From NCBI RefSeq assembly GCF_019279795.1, contig NC_056738.1, forward strand, positions 475,496,040 to 475,560,039: a stretch of 64,000 nucleotides of DNA, read 5' to 3'. This document shows, one piece after another, positions 1-13,432 of this stretch (positions are counted from its first letter, which is position 1; each line of letters opens with the position of its first letter). The position numbers and the translations under genes were made by a program. The notes beneath the pieces are model-generated. The model was not told where the DNA came from. It did no database searches and saw nothing but the letters and a program-made list of their open reading frames with translations. This DNA comes from Protopterus annectens. Its lineage: Eukaryota > Chordata > Ceratodontiformes > Protopteridae.

Positions 1-52
1 ATATTACTTTTAATTGTACTATAAAATGGTCTTTGTGAGGTATGCATTCACT

Positions 53-1354
53 CATTCATCATCATCCTCTTCTTTCGGCTGTTCCCGTTAGGGGTCGCCA
101 CAGCGGATCATCTGTTTCCATTTCTTCCTGTCCTCTACATCATGCTCTTTCACACCAGCCGCCTGCATGTCCTCTCTCACCACATCTATAAACCTTATCT
201 TAGGCCTTCCTCTTTTCCTCTTACCTGGCAGCTCCATCCTTAGCATCCTTTTCCCAATATACCCAGCATCCCTCCTCAGCACATGTCCAAACCAACGCAA
301 TCTCGCCTCTCTTGCTTTGTCTCCAAACTGTCCAACCTGAGCTGACCCTCTAATATACTGACTCCTAATCCTGTCCATCCTAGTTACACCCAGTGCAAAT
401 CTTAACATCTTTAACTCTGCCACATCCAGCTCTGACTCCTGCCTTTTCATCAATGCTACCATCTCTAACCCATATAACATAGCTAGTCTCGGTACCAGTC
501 TGTCAAAAATCACTCCTGACACTCATCTCTACCCATTCCACCCTGCCTGTACTCTCTTCTTCACCTCTCATCCACACTCATCATTACTCTGAACTGTTGA
601 TCCCAAGTACTTAAACTCATCCACCTTTACCAGCTCTACTCCCTGCATCCTCACCATTCCTCTACCCTCCCTCTCATTTACATACATATATTCTGTTTTG
701 GCCCTGCTGACCTTCATTCCTCTCCTCTCTAAAGCATATCTCCACCTCTCCAGGGACTCCTCAACCTGGTCACTACTCTCACTACATATCACAATGTCAT
801 TTGCAAACATCATAGTCCACAGGGCCTCCTGTCTAATCTCATCTGTCAACCTGTCCATCACCACTGCAAATAAAAAAGGGCTCAGAGCTGATCCTTGATG
901 TAATCCCACCTCCACCTTAAACGTATCTGTCACTCCCACTGCAGTCCTCACCAATGTCACACTACCCTTGTACATATCCTGTACCACTCTTACATACTTC
1001 TCAGCCACTCCCAACTTCCTCATACAATACCACAACTCCTCTCTAGGCACCCTGTCATATGCTTTCTCTAAGTCCACAAAGACACAATGCAACTCCTTCT
1101 GACCTTCTCTGTATTTCTCCAACAACACTCTCAGAGCAAATATTGCATCTGTAGTGCTCTTTCCTGGCATGAAACCATACTGCTGATCACTAATCATCAC
1201 GTCCCTTCTTAACCTAGCTTCCACTACTCTTTCCCATAACTTCAAGCTGTGACTGATCAGTTTTATCCCTCTGTAGTTACTGCAGCTCTGCACATCACCC
1301 TTATTCTTAAAGATAGGTACCAAAACACTTTTTCTCCACTCCTCAGGTATCCTC
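53..1354 (-). mobile_element. RTE-clade LINE, 5'-truncated copy
   Basis: A minus-strand non-LTR retrotransposon whose 5' end is cut inside the reverse transcriptase. Directly seen: an RT domain, an RTE-type C-terminal region, and a 3' end (plus 73-107) carrying the sequence whose minus strand reads CCGCTGTGGCGACCCCTAAC, followed by a TGAATGA-type tail. The 10-bp repeat TGCATTCACT lies at 43-52 and 1355-1364, just outside both ends, and fits a target-site duplication. Truncation at the 5' end with a short tail is the usual product of target-primed reverse transcription. The same 3' tail occurs on the SINE at 19.8 kb. Clade assignment rests on RT wording and tail type. Confidence 0.88.
88..1354 (-). 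pseudogene. RTE reverse transcriptase and C-terminal region, broken
   Basis: Element-encoded RT that would copy element RNA at a nicked target. Reading on the minus strand, 568-1354 gives about 262 residues and 88-522 gives 144 more in another frame, so there is at least one frame break near 523-567. Visible blocks are VLVPIFKNKGD and NYRGIKL (fingers), the palm block FVDLEKAYDRVP with its first catalytic aspartate, and QGSALSPFLF. The usual FADD of motif C reads FAND, so one catalytic aspartate is lost. The C-terminal piece has the RTE-type LRWFGHVLRR and GRPKIRF wording. The endonuclease is absent because the copy is 5'-truncated. It is not functional. Confidence 0.88.
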
Positions 1355-1364
1355 TGCATTCACT

Positions 1365-1917
1365 GAGGTACTAAAAATTGTGAAAAGGTAATGGAAAAAG
1401 TCCTATTTTTGTCATATTTGCTTTAATGGTATTGTAAAGGAGTTGACAGTAAGAGGTTAGCTGTACACATATGATGGTAGTTAAAATCATCAAAAAGGCT
1501 GGTGATATTGAACATCCTCAGTTGCAGATATACGTTTTCCCTACATTTATGAAAATGAGTAATGTTGCATATTAATAGCAGTGTGTCAAGAATGGCATCC
1601 TTGACATTACAATGAAAGATGGCATGTGAAAGCTGAGATGATCTGGTATGCATGTACAGTAAAATCAAGCCAGTAAGCTTTGTAGGGTTATCAAAGGCAA
1701 TACATGGTCAGAAACAGTAAAAAATATGGCAGAATGTCAATGTTTTATAACCACTATAGCATTACCGATGTTAAGAGTGATTATTTAAATGAAATAATGA
1801 GTGTGGTGATACTTGTAGAGCACACAAGGTTTAAGGCTGTAGGACTGCATTGGCACCTGGGTCAGATATTCAACAGCTAAAATCCTCCTGTGGTGAACTT
1901 AAGCTGTATTTCAGAAA
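1365..1917. other. No gene recognised
   Basis: AT-rich unique-looking sequence. I see no coding pattern, repeat or RNA gene. Short open frames here have no recognisable family wording. Confidence 0.6.
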
Positions 1918-2165
1918 AAGTATAGCATGGCTGCTAGTGATTTTAATAGTCCACATGTTAATTGGGACAGTGTAAACACAAATGAAACATCTTCCAGAAA
2001 GGTTTAGAAGAAATTGCAGCTTCTGATTTTATACAAATAAAGTCCTAGCAATATAGAATAACATAACCGATGTAGTTTCTGTTCATTCACAATTATTCAA
2101 TGGGAAAACATTACTTGATTTGGAATTAAGAACCTCTGATCGTTACAGTTTAGGCTGGGATATTT
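1918..2165 (+). mobile_element. Ancient CR1/jockey-type endonuclease relic
   Basis: Conceptual translation near 1924-1970 reads AASDFNSPHVNWDS, which matches the GDFN-x-PHxxW block of the APE-type endonuclease of CR1/jockey-group LINEs. Downstream, in broken frames, comes sequence that resembles the region leading to the SDH block. Several stops and frame changes show long decay. It is on the opposite strand from CR1 copy A at 2.8 kb and looks older. Confidence 0.5.
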
Positions 2166-2785
2166 GTCACTATTTTTACTTTCATAGTTGTTTTATTGCT
2201 GGAATACATCCTTCTGTGCTTTCACAATAATTTTTTTAAAGATTACATTCATTTTCTCTTTTTTTTCTGTTATTTTTTTATTGTGTGTTGATCTGGATCC
2301 TTGTAATTCTCTGTGGATCTTTGTCATGTTAGGCATTCCACTAAAGCTGCCAGTTCAATGTGTGAAAATTATTCTCAAGACTTGGGTGTTTTTTTTTTCT
2401 CTAATGAAAGTACTGATGTCCAAGTAATCAAGTTTAACTTCTGATGTTGGAATCCTAAATCCTTACTGAGATTACCTTTATTTGAGTTCGGCAAGAAGCT
2501 CAGATGACAGTAATGTTGATGAGGCTTCATACTGCAGTGAACTGATATTCTAAAATTATTTCTTGGCCAGTAATTTGCTATCTCATCCTGTACTCTGTTT
2601 GGCCACATATACCATATCATGCTATCCCTGACTTTACATTGTTATGAATATTCACTTTACAATGTCCTGCTGTTATAAAATACAGTGGGCCTAAACTTTG
2701 TTAGTGTAAGCACTCCTTCTGATCTAACCTTGAATGATTTTTCATATCATTGCATTGTGTGCATAATGATTATAATGTTTGTACA
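2166..2785. other. No gene recognised
   Basis: AT-rich sequence with T-runs at 2231-2280 and 2389-2399. It may include further decay of the LINE relic to its left, but I see no motif. Confidence 0.5.
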
Positions 2786-3059
2786 CAGATAGTCATAGGT
2801 CCATAGGTGTGTACTAGGCCAATGGCCCTGGAGCCTTTACAAGCTTAGCCCATAGAAGTGCCTGGCATCGTGCTGCCCGACGTTAATTCCCAATGCCTCT
2901 ATCAAGTAGAGCCACTGGAGTGATCTCTGAAGTGAACCTTCTATTATCCATCCACTCATCAAGATGTCTCTTGAAGAGGGACAGTGAGGTGCTCTGCTTG
3001 ACATGTATGGGAAGTGTAGTCCAGAGCATGGGCAGTCTTTGGGTGAGGAACCTGTCCCT

Positions 3060-5664
3060 CTAGCATGTTCTGTTGATTGTGGTAATGAGGTTGAGGTCTC
3101 TGGAGTGTGTGGTGTGAAGGGATTGGGATTTCTTTAGATGGAGCATTTCTAACAGAGCTGGGTCAGACATGGCTTTGTAAGTCAAGCAGAGCTTTCCTCT
3201 AAGTAGGCGATATGAGACAGAGAATAGCTGGAGTCTTTTGAGTCTCTCCATATAGGACATGTGTTTAAAGCCTAGGATCCTCTTTGTGAGGTACTTCTGT
3301 GGCCTCTCCGGCTGTTCCAGGTGTCTAATGAGGTACATGCCAAATGGGGCATTATACTCAATGATTGGTCTAATGAGGGAAGAGTAGAGAGAGAGAGAGA
3401 GAGAGAGATGATGACCTCTTTCTTCCTGGATGCAAAACCTTTTGTAAAGAGATTTTCCATATAGAAGGACTTTCTGACCACAGTGGCAATGTGGTGGTTG
3501 AAGGAGAGGCTGCTATCAACCTGTGTCCCCGGATCTCTTATAACGCCTTCAGTGTTCAGTGGACTCCCATTGATGTGGTAATTAGTGGGAACTGAGTTTT
3601 TACCAAAGGGGATGATGATGCATTTTTTGGCATTAAGCTTAAGGCACGGTTTCAACACCAGCCATTGGTTTCACTGAGACCTTTCTGTAGGATGTCTGCA
3701 TCATTTGGGGAGTTAATAATGGCTCCCAGCTTGTAGTCATCTGTGAACTTGGTCAGCCAGAGTCCCTTTGTGTTGGCCTGGATTTCTGAGAAGTAGTTGC
3801 CAAACAGGAGAGGGCCCAGGACTGATGCCTGTGGGACTCCACTCGTGCCTGGTTGGCAGTCTGACTTGGAGTCTGCTACTTTCACACTGTGTCTTCTATC
3901 TGTGAGCCACTTTGCAGCCCATCTAGAGATATATGGGTTGATGCCTAGTTTGGTGAGTTTATCAATAATTCCTGAGTGAGGAATAGTATCAAAGGCCTTG
4001 GCCAGATCGAGGTAGGCTGTTTGCACTGACTTACCTTCATCCACAGCCCTGGTGACTGACTCAAAGAAGTCAACCAGGTTGAGCAGGCATGAGCTCCCTT
4101 TCACAAAGCCAAATTGCATAGGGTCTAGAGTTTGGAGATTTCCTATATCTTTGTTAATCAGGTCCATGATGATGTGCTCCATAGCTTTACATATCAGACT
4201 CATCAGGCTAATGGAGAAATAACTCCCAGGGTCTGTAGTCTCTCCCCCTTTATGGAGAGGGGTGACTATAGCAGTGCGCCATTCAGTAGGGACAAAGCCT
4301 GATGTAAGGCTGTGACTGAATAGGGCATATAGATGTGGTGCCAGTTCACTTTGTAGTTCATGTAGAACACAGCCAGGGATACTATCAGGTCCCATGGAAG
4401 CTGTATTCCTGGCCTTGGACAATGCAGCTTTGACCTGTGCTGCGAGAATGCTGGGTTCCTGGCATTCTTCCGGTATTGTGATTGGTCCTTTAGGGGGTGA
4501 GAGAGGGGTAAAGTTGGCACTGAATCGGTCAGCCAGTATGTTGGCAATATCTGTTGGCTCAGTATAGGAGTTACTGCCGTGAGCAACTCAGAGTAAATCA
4601 GAGTATTGCCGTGCAGGTTCTTGATATAGCTATAGAAGGCTTTGTGATTGTTTTTAGTGTCTACCACAATTCTGCCTTCATACCTGGATTTAGAGGATTA
4701 GATGAGGGATTTCAGCTTTTTGTTGAGGCTAATAAGGGAGTTTTACCAGTTTTGGGACTTCACCTTTTTCTGCAACAGTTTCTTCCTTCTTTTGTAGAGT
4801 TTGTGAATGGCAGGGGAGCACCAGACTGGCTTCCTTTTTTTGGAGTAAAGCATCTTGGTTCTGTTGGGTATGGCTAGTTCCATGAATTTATGTACGTTTG
4901 CACTGTGCAGTGGTGCATGATTCAGCAGTCATGCAGCTATGTTCCACTGGCATGGGTGCTATGCAATTAGCCTCCTCTGTTTTTAGGAGTCCAATATCAG
5001 CTTTGGAGAAGTTTTTCAAGGTGGTTACCATTGCGGGGTGTGTGGGTGAGATGTGAATTTCCATGGTGATTAGTTTATGGTCGGATCTGACCAGGGAAGG
5101 ATTGACTATTTGTGTAGAGCCATGGTCGCCCATGTTAGTAATAACCAGGTCAAAGATGTTGCTTCCTGTAGTGGGGGTCAGAATGAGCAGGTCCAGGGCA
5201 TTGGAATTGATGAATTTCAGGAAGTGTTGGGCCGGTGTACTGGTGCTTGAGTAGTTTTCCGAGTTGATGGAGGGGTAATTGAAGTCTCCTAGTAAGAGAG
5301 TGTTGGGGTTGGATCTTGATAGATTCCAGGATGCTTGGGAACATGGAGTGAGTGTCTAGGAACATGGTTGGGGACCTATAGCAGGCTATGATCTGGATCA
5401 CTATCTTACCCAATGGTAGTTGTACCCAAAGTATCTCAGATGCATTATACTGGGCTACTAGGCTGGAGGTGTGCATATCCTTTATGAATATGGAGACAGC
5501 TTCGGTCCATGTTTCGGGGCCAAAAGGTGTGGAATGAGTTGTAGCCTGGTAGCGCAGGGGTGGTTTCTGCCTCTGTAAACCAGGTCTCTGTTACAGCACA
5601 AATGCCGATGTTCTCCATTTTGAGGAGTGCTTTGAATGAGTGCATCTTGAGATTTAGATTTCAA
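3060..5664 (-). pseudogene. CR1 copy A ORF2 (endonuclease, reverse transcriptase), broken
   Basis: This ORF2 would nick target DNA and copy CR1 RNA. Minus-strand translation shows, in order, the APE endonuclease with TETWFTEAE and ACYRSPT blocks and a VRSDHKLITMEI catalytic SDH block near 5085, then the RT. RT blocks include QFGFVKGSSCLLN, YLDLAKAFDTIPHSG and SVLGPLLFGNYF. Motif C reads FTDD where FADD is usual. The C-terminal region contains RPQKYLTKRILGF and LCLTYKAMS wording shared with copies B, C and E. Many frameshifts and stops break the frame between 3060 and 5664, so this is a fossil. Confidence 0.85.
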
Positions 5665-5750
5665 GTGTTAAGCAGCATTACCCACAGAATGCATTTATTT
5701 ATAGCTGTTACTGTGGTAATTTGGTATTTGGAACACCGCATAAAAAGGCA

Positions 5751-6511
5751 CTATGGGGTGGAAAGAGCCTTAGCCAGTACCCGGAAACCCAAGGGTGACA
5801 GATGCAGGCCATGTCTAGCAAAGCATCGAGGTCTGTCAGTTTTGTCATCCCAAGCAGACAGATACTGGATCCCCTTAGAATGACACCAGAAACTTAGCCA
5901 CTTGTTGAAGTTAGTCATTTTTTGTTTGTACTGCGGTATCATTCTGGGTGATGGTAGGATACTGCTCAGGGCTAGTGTCATACCTGCCTGAGCCACATAA
6001 ACCGAGAGCTCCAACATGTCTCTTTTCATGTAGTCCATGGTGGTGCATCTCAGGTCATTCACACCCATGTGGACAGTGACTGAGTCATATATGTACTTCT
6101 TGTGGAGTGACCTAAGTGCATGTGTTATGTGTCGGATTCTAGCACCTGATAGCTGACTGTTACCTTCTCCTTATTCCACCTAGTGAGTGAGACATGTGTG
6201 TGTCTCACTATTAACTCACCTGTGATTAGTGTATTGGGCAGGGTGTTTAGCTGTAGTAGTTTAGATTGAGGGACACACTGTGGAGGTGAGCTATGTTTTC
6301 TGTGGTTTGTGCTGTGTTGTGGTGGTTGAGTGCATTTCTGTCTTGGAGGTCTCTGCTGTTTGGGTGAATTTCTATTGAGAGCTCCACAAAGGTGGGTGTG
6401 TGTGTGATTTGTGTTTTTATGTGACAGCTGTGATAGTGGGTGTTCTGAAGGGCTATGTTTTCCATGTGGTGTGGTGCAGGTGGTGGCCTTCTCCTCCTGA
6501 CCAGCTTTTCT
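5751..6511 (-). pseudogene. CR1 copy A ORF1 (linker plus SGNH-type esterase), broken
   Basis: ORF1 of many CR1/L2 LINEs contains a GDSL/SGNH hydrolase-like domain (established). Here the minus strand gives a Pro/His/Thr-rich linker (6571-6250), then NTLITGELIVRH where the catalytic GDS block should be (6220-6190), so the serine block reads GEL. Further blocks are VNDLRCTTMDYMKRDM (the G-x-ND block) and RHGLHLSPLGF near 5810, where the D-x-x-H aspartate is replaced by His. The N-terminal CxxC part of this ORF lies at 10508-10740, split off by the L2-like insertion. Not functional. Confidence 0.8.
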
Positions 6512-6514
6512 GGT

Positions 6515-8640
6515 GCTTAGGAGTCTCCTCAGTCCCCACATTGTGTGCATGCCACTCAGGCAAACACCCAAAATAATACGGATGGCCCGTCCTAGCCATT
6601 GCTGTATACCATAATTCTGGATAGCATCCTCTAGGATACCTGTGAAACCCTCCCTCCAATCAACAGGGATAACCTTTTTCCCAGGCTAGATACAGTCTTG
6701 GACAAACACCCAAAATAATACAGGCGGCCCTTCCTATCCATTGCTGTATACCATAATTCTGGATAGCGGCCTCTAGGATACCTGTGAAACCCTCCCTCCA
6801 ATCAACAGGGACAACCTTTTTCCCAAGCTAGATACAGTGTAGGTGTTTTGCCTACTGCTTTCAGTTACTGTTCTACTGTATTTTGTCAGTTTTGTGGCTT
6901 TCACACTTGCACAGACCTCCCCCTATTCCCGGGCATTGTTCTGCATTTATTTATTGGCATTGTAGGTTAATGTGATGCGATTTCCCATTGTTGCCACTAG
7001 ATGGCAGTGCATCACTGAGTAAACTATCTCCTTCAACAGTACACTTAACCCAAAGTTAACGGGAAATAATCTAATTGAAAGCAATACAAAAAACATAGCT
7101 GCATTGCCAAGACAGTGCGTTGCTTTCTACCTTTAACCCTTGTCTGCGAAACAGCCTAGTCCCAAACCCTTGTTTTTTGCCCACTTTTTCTGTTTCTTTC
7201 CAGCTGAAAATGGACTTACATTCTCCTGATAACTGAAATCCCAGTGCTGATACTGGTTGATTGTTAATTTTGGCACCTTGACTCTCTCAGCTGGGCATGA
7301 CACAGTACAGATATTAGCTAGGTTACTCCCCTGTACACGTGCCACTCCGTCCTCCCTCCTTTACTCAACCAGAACTTATATTTAGAAGGCCACTATCATG
7401 GCGCCATTTTAAAATCCCTTTTCTGCTGCTTAGGAGTCTCCCCGGTCCCCGCATTGTGTGCATGTCAGTAAGTTTAAGCTCTCAATGTATATTTTGCTTA
7501 CTCTATGCTTATGGATGTAATTTAAGGACAGTTTAGTATTCTGCTGGTTATATTGTTTTTCGCATTTGCTATTACACTGTGTTCCAATATTAGTGGAATT
7601 GCGATATTCTGTTAACATTACATACATACTGTGATAATTAACATTAGTCTCACTTATCATAAACCTCTTAGCTGCTAAAGTAAATTATGTTTCAGCCTAG
7701 GTTACTACTACTTGTTATTTTAATTTAGGTGTGCACTACATGTTTTCTGTGTTTTTAGACCCATTTCACCTTCCCTTGGAACTTTTCTCCACTTGTATGG
7801 GAGGATGCACTTGAGTTGCTCTACTGTATGTGCTTGTAATTGTATTCCAAAACTGGCTATTTAATGCTGCTGTGCCTTTCTCTATTATCTCTACTATTCT
7901 TCCCTCCTACCTATTTGGTCTACAGTAGTTATTATATTTTTCTTACTAGTGTACCTTTCTCTGCACCCCTTCTAGTACACTATACTTTCAATCTACTCTG
8001 TCCCCTATGCATTCCTTCCTTCAGTTTCAACTCCTTCTGTGCTCCTTCTATCTGCCTCCATTTCTGATGTAGTAGTTTCATCTTCTCTCTGTTCTTTTAC
8101 AGCTCGGACAAACACCCAAAATAATGTGGGCTGCCCTTCCTATCCATTGCTGTTTACCATAATTCTGGATAGCATCCTCTAGGATACCTGTGAAACCCTC
8201 CCTCCAATCAACAGGGCAATCTTTTTCCCAGGCTATATACAGTGTAGGTGTTTTGCCTACTGTTTTCAGTTACTGTTCTACTGCATTTTGTCAATTTTGT
8301 GGCTTGCACACTTGCACAGACCTCCCCCTATTCGCAGACATTGTTCTCCATTTATTTATTGGCATTTCAGGTTAATGTGATGTGATTCCCCATTTTTGCC
8401 AATAGATGACAGTGCATCACTGAGTAAACTATCTCCTTCAACAGTACATTTAACCCAAAGTTACGAGAAATAATCTAATGCATTGCCAAACAAGTGTGTT
8501 GCTTTCCACCTTTAACCCTTGTCTGCACAACAGTCTAGTCCCAAACCCTTGTTTTTTGCCCACCTTTTCTGTTTCTTCCCTGCTGAAAATGGAACTACAT
8601 TCTCTGGATAACTGAAAGCCCAGTGCTGATACTGATTGCT
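6515..8640 (+). repeat. Repeated 5' UTR blocks of the L2-like element
   Basis: Two block types recur in direct orientation. Block X (GCTTAGGAGTCTCC followed by a CATTGTGTGCATG motif) is at 6515-6553 and 7427-7465. Block Y (starting ACACCCAAAATAAT) is at about 6565-6690 (partial), 6705-7270 and 8110-8640. The order is X-Y-Y-X-spacer-Y. The two long Y copies are about 540 bp and clearly homologous with scattered substitutions and small indels. Repeated 5' modules ahead of a LINE ORF resemble promoter monomers of other LINEs; that role is inference. Confidence 0.7.
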
Positions 8641-9229
8641 ATAACAGATAATTCTTCCACTCCTCTGCTGGGGTAGCTCTGCCCGCTCTGTTCACCTTGT
8701 GGGCTCACTCTGCTCCCCTACCCTGCCCCCAATTCCCACACACCCCCACTACTCCTACTTTTATTTTAACCTGTCTCCACCCACTCTCAACTATCACCCA
8801 ATCTAAGCTCTTCCCTTCACTACCCTTCCCCCTTGCACCCACACTAATTAAATACATCTCTCTTTCCCTATTTCCTCCCACTTCACAGCTCTGCCTACCT
8901 ACTACAAATCTTCACGCATTCAAACTACCTTAACTCTTGTCATGCTCCCTTTACTGTCCCTTACCCTCTGCATTCCCTTTACCCTTCTACTACTCTTAAC
9001 TCCTTTGTACTATGCCAGCTCCTATACCTCCACCCTACCACTACTCTCTACACCTTCCCATACTTCCTCACAAAACCTTTTCTACCTTCACACAAATACT
9101 CATTTCTACTCCATCTCTTCCTCTCTATTTTAGCCCAATCCTCTCCACTTTTTTAATCTTAAAATTATTTCCACTACAGCTTAGACACCTACTCCCAAAC
9201 CAATGCTAGACCATCCAGAATGCTTAAAA

Positions 9230-10140
9230 TATAAACCAAAACAGACAAAAATAGCTTTCTTTGATGTCCTCTTCTTAGCTGGAGACATTCACCCCAACCC
9301 TGGACCTAATTCACCTACAAATAACAACTACCCTGCCTCTCCCTCTAATCTTTCTACCCCCTAAGAAACTCTCAAATTTTTCACAATCAATGCCCAGAGC
9401 CTCAACAACACATCTAATCTAAAATACTAATATTCCCCTCATCAAAATCTTTCTCTTATGACAAAAGGTCCTTCCAAGTCTTCAGCCAAAGCAACTCTTC
9501 TATTGAGGTTGTTCCCTTCGCCAAATTACTTGTCATAATTATAGATGAACACCTAAAGTTCGACATCCACATTCAGCAAAATATAAAGAAAACGCACCAA
9601 AAACTGGGTATGCTATACAGGAACAACCACTTCCTCTCCTCCTCTACTAGGCATACTCTGGCCTCTACTTACCTCCTTCCCTGTCTATTGTGCTGTGCCC
9701 CTCTATTAACCAACCTATCCTCCACCATCACTTCCAAACTCGAAAACTGTTATAACAAAATTTCCAAATTTGTAACCAAAGCCAAACATTCCACCCATCA
9801 CTGTATTACCGTCCAGTCTCTAAATTGGTTAGAACTCACAAATCACCTGGACTACCTCCAACTTACCACAGCTCATACGCTAATATTTAATCCAAACAAA
9901 TGGCCCACACTGACAAACATCCTTCTCCCTTATACCCCAAATAGAACTCTCAGATCTGAACACCAACATTTAATTGCTGTCCACAAACCTAAACGTCGTG
10001 CTGAACAACTTCTCCTCTCCTTCTCCCTAGGTAAAAATTGGAATTCTCTCCCATCCACTCTAAGGACAATGTCAAACACAACTCAGCTTCACACCTACCT
10101 CTCTTCTAAATGGAAATGTAACTGCATTCTCCCTACCTAG
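9230..10140 (+). pseudogene. L2-like ORF2 with the catalytic middle deleted
   Basis: The plus strand near 9262-9305 encodes FFDVLFLAGDIHPNPGP, the leader that precedes the APE endonuclease in several LINE clades, followed by FFTINAQSLNNTSNL, the first endonuclease block. At about 9421 the sequence jumps to the region just after RT motif C (LLVIIIDEHLKFDIHI) and continues through an intact C-terminal stretch ending at a stop at 10138-10140, including LGKNWNSLPSTLRT. All endonuclease catalytic residues after the first block and all RT palm motifs are gone. The product could not transpose on its own. The 8640-9230 stretch upstream is strongly pyrimidine-biased on the plus strand. Confidence 0.75.
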
Positions 10141-10534
10141 ATCTCTTATAAGTAAAAGCCCTTGGGAGGTTATCCTCCTGTGTGCCTATGCTCCTTATAG
10201 CTTGCCATATCTTTCCATAGCTAAATCCCATATGATCTTTTGCATCATGTATATATTGTAACCAGCCTTTGACTGGACTGCGTGAATAATTCCGTTAAAA
10301 TGAATCTGTATGTTATAATCCATAGGATAGTTTTGCTATGGGCAAAACTGCACATGCTTTGTATTGAATTTGATATGTATTTGTATATGTGCTTGTAACT
10401 TTTATTTTACTTGACTGTTATCTCTTCTGTAACATGTACTACAGAGCTTTTCTCCCTGGGCCTCCACTGAAAATTGGCTCTCTGGGCCCAGTGGACTTCC
10501 CCGGTAATTAAACTGGAAATAAATAAACAAATAG

Positions 10535-10740
10535 TCTGGTCATGGCTGGAGAGTGCATAGCTTCTAATTTGGTGATATAAGTGCAACTCTCACAAGTCTG
10601 AGTGTTGGGAGGTAAGAGGAGAAGGTTGTTTGTGTATATGAGGCAGCTGCTACACTGCCTTGGAATTCCCAAATTCACCAGGTTAGTAGGAGAAAGGACG
10701 GGGAACTGCCCTTTAATCATGCCAGGAGGTGTGGTCATAA
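10535..10740 (-). pseudogene. CR1 copy A ORF1 N-terminal CxxC module
   Basis: Minus-strand start near 10738 (or a little downstream). The peptide runs PVLSPTNLVNLGIPRQCSSC, then a Leu-rich stretch, then TCESCTYITKLEA, and stops matching at the insertion point. It aligns residue by residue with the start of CR1-C ORF1 at 38121. The two CxxC pairs about 20 residues apart suggest one zinc site, which is inference. Function in ORF1 may be RNA or protein binding. Confidence 0.65.
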
Positions 10741-11258
10741 CTACTAAGTACTGGAGCTACTTCCATGAAGAATGACTAGTGCTGATGGCACTTAGGTGCG
10801 CTACTATAATTGCTACAAAAACCTATTGAAGTGCAAAGTGATTAGGCTATTTGAAGTGCAAGAGAGAAAGAACTAGCAAGATCTAAGGGAAAAACTGAAG
10901 AGCAGACTTGCTGGCATCAATAATAGTGTACCTTAGCTCGGTGCCTCTACACTGAGCTTAAACAAGCGCAAATCCACACATACACAAGCTTTTAAACCAG
11001 AAAGTTGAAAGGGATGGAAAAACTTCCCATACAGCCAATAAACTACAATTTCTGGGCCAGAAACCACTCGTCTTGTGGTAGATAGGCTACCTAGTGCTTA
11101 CCAATTCCACTGATAAGCTAGAAGGCTTCCCTCCAATACAAAACGGCTTAGGGGACTCAGAAGCTTACAAACAGTCCTGGATACAGCAAATCTGTATCTG
11201 GACTAGATTAGTTACAGGAAAGGTGAGAAACAAGTGCAAACACGGACTTTTAAACCAG
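10535..11258 (-). mobile_element. CR1 LINE copy A, 5' part (5' UTR and ORF1 N-terminus)
   Basis: Continuation of copy A beyond the L2-like insertion. The minus strand at 10740-10535 encodes the ORF1 N-terminus with CSSC and CESC pairs spaced as in copy C, so a zinc-binding module is likely. Upstream, 10960-11258 matches the 5' UTR monomers of copy C: a minus-strand equivalent of TTTAAAAACCTGTGTTTG recurs at about 10966-11010 and 11225-11258. This copy therefore also carried at least part of two tandem 5' UTR units. Confidence 0.7.
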
Positions 11259-11480
11259 TAAATTATATGTATCTTGTCAGTGGGTTTGGTTTTCTCTCTA
11301 CTGTATGTTCTAATAGCCATTTTTTCTCATTATTCTATGCTCAGGTGATGCATACCACTATGTATCTATGTATGTTACTTTTTCTGCGTATCTTGTGGAG
11401 CTTTTCTCCCTGGGCCTCTGCTAAATAGTTTTTTCACCTATTTGGACTTTCTTGGTCAACAAAAGGAATCAGTTGATCAA
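11259..11480 (+). mobile_element. L2-like 3' end fragment
   Basis: 11395-11430 reads GGAGCTTTTCTCCCTGGGCC, nearly the same as the 3' UTR of the L2-like element at 10445-10470, followed by a decayed version of the same ending. This is a severely 5'-truncated copy. Confidence 0.6.
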
Positions 11481-11573
11481 TAAAGTAAAACAGAATACAA
11501 TTTGGGAAATCACAAGTACTATGGGTTTTGTTATGATATAATGAATTTATTTTGCTGTTGATTAAAAAATGAA

Positions 11574-13430
<1,857 letters not shown>

Positions 13431-13432
13431 GG

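Larger units (their letters stand above)
2786..6514 (-). mobile_element. CR1 LINE copy A, 3' part
   Basis: The 3' segment of a nearly full-length CR1-type LINE on the minus strand. Its 3' end (plus 2786-2840) reads on the minus strand as a run ending in CCTATGGACCTATG, a decayed form of the CCTATGAA octamer tail that ends copies B and C cleanly. In element order from right to left come the ORF1 linker and esterase region (6511 to 5751), the APE endonuclease (5664 to 4888) and the RT with its C-terminal domain (4670 to 3060). The element resumes at 10535-11258, on the far side of an inserted L2-like LINE. A short (AG)n run at 3389-3407 sits inside the RT C-terminal region. Confidence 0.85.
6515..10534 (+). 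mobile_element. L2-like LINE, internally deleted, inserted into CR1 copy A
   Basis: About 4.0 kb on the plus strand. CR1-A ORF1 is contiguous on its two sides: the ORF1 linker ends at about 6510 and its upstream CxxC part resumes at about 10535, so this is an insertion. A 6-bp TCTGGT at 6509-6514 and 10535-10540 may be the target duplication. The 5' region holds repeated blocks (see below). The ORF begins with the GDIHPNPGP endonuclease leader and jumps to the RT C-terminal domain, so about 2 kb of endonuclease and RT is missing. The 3' UTR ends in an AATAAATAAACAAA tail. L2 versus a related clade is inferred from leader, C-terminus and tail. Confidence 0.75.

Noticed and set aside
698-898. 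Plus-strand frame across the RTE
   Set aside because: It lies antisense to clear RT coding sequence and has no family wording.
7840-9209. Several Leu/Pro/Ser-rich plus-strand open frames
   Set aside because: They come from a pyrimidine-biased stretch in the 5' part of the L2-like element; composition explains the openness and no domain is seen.
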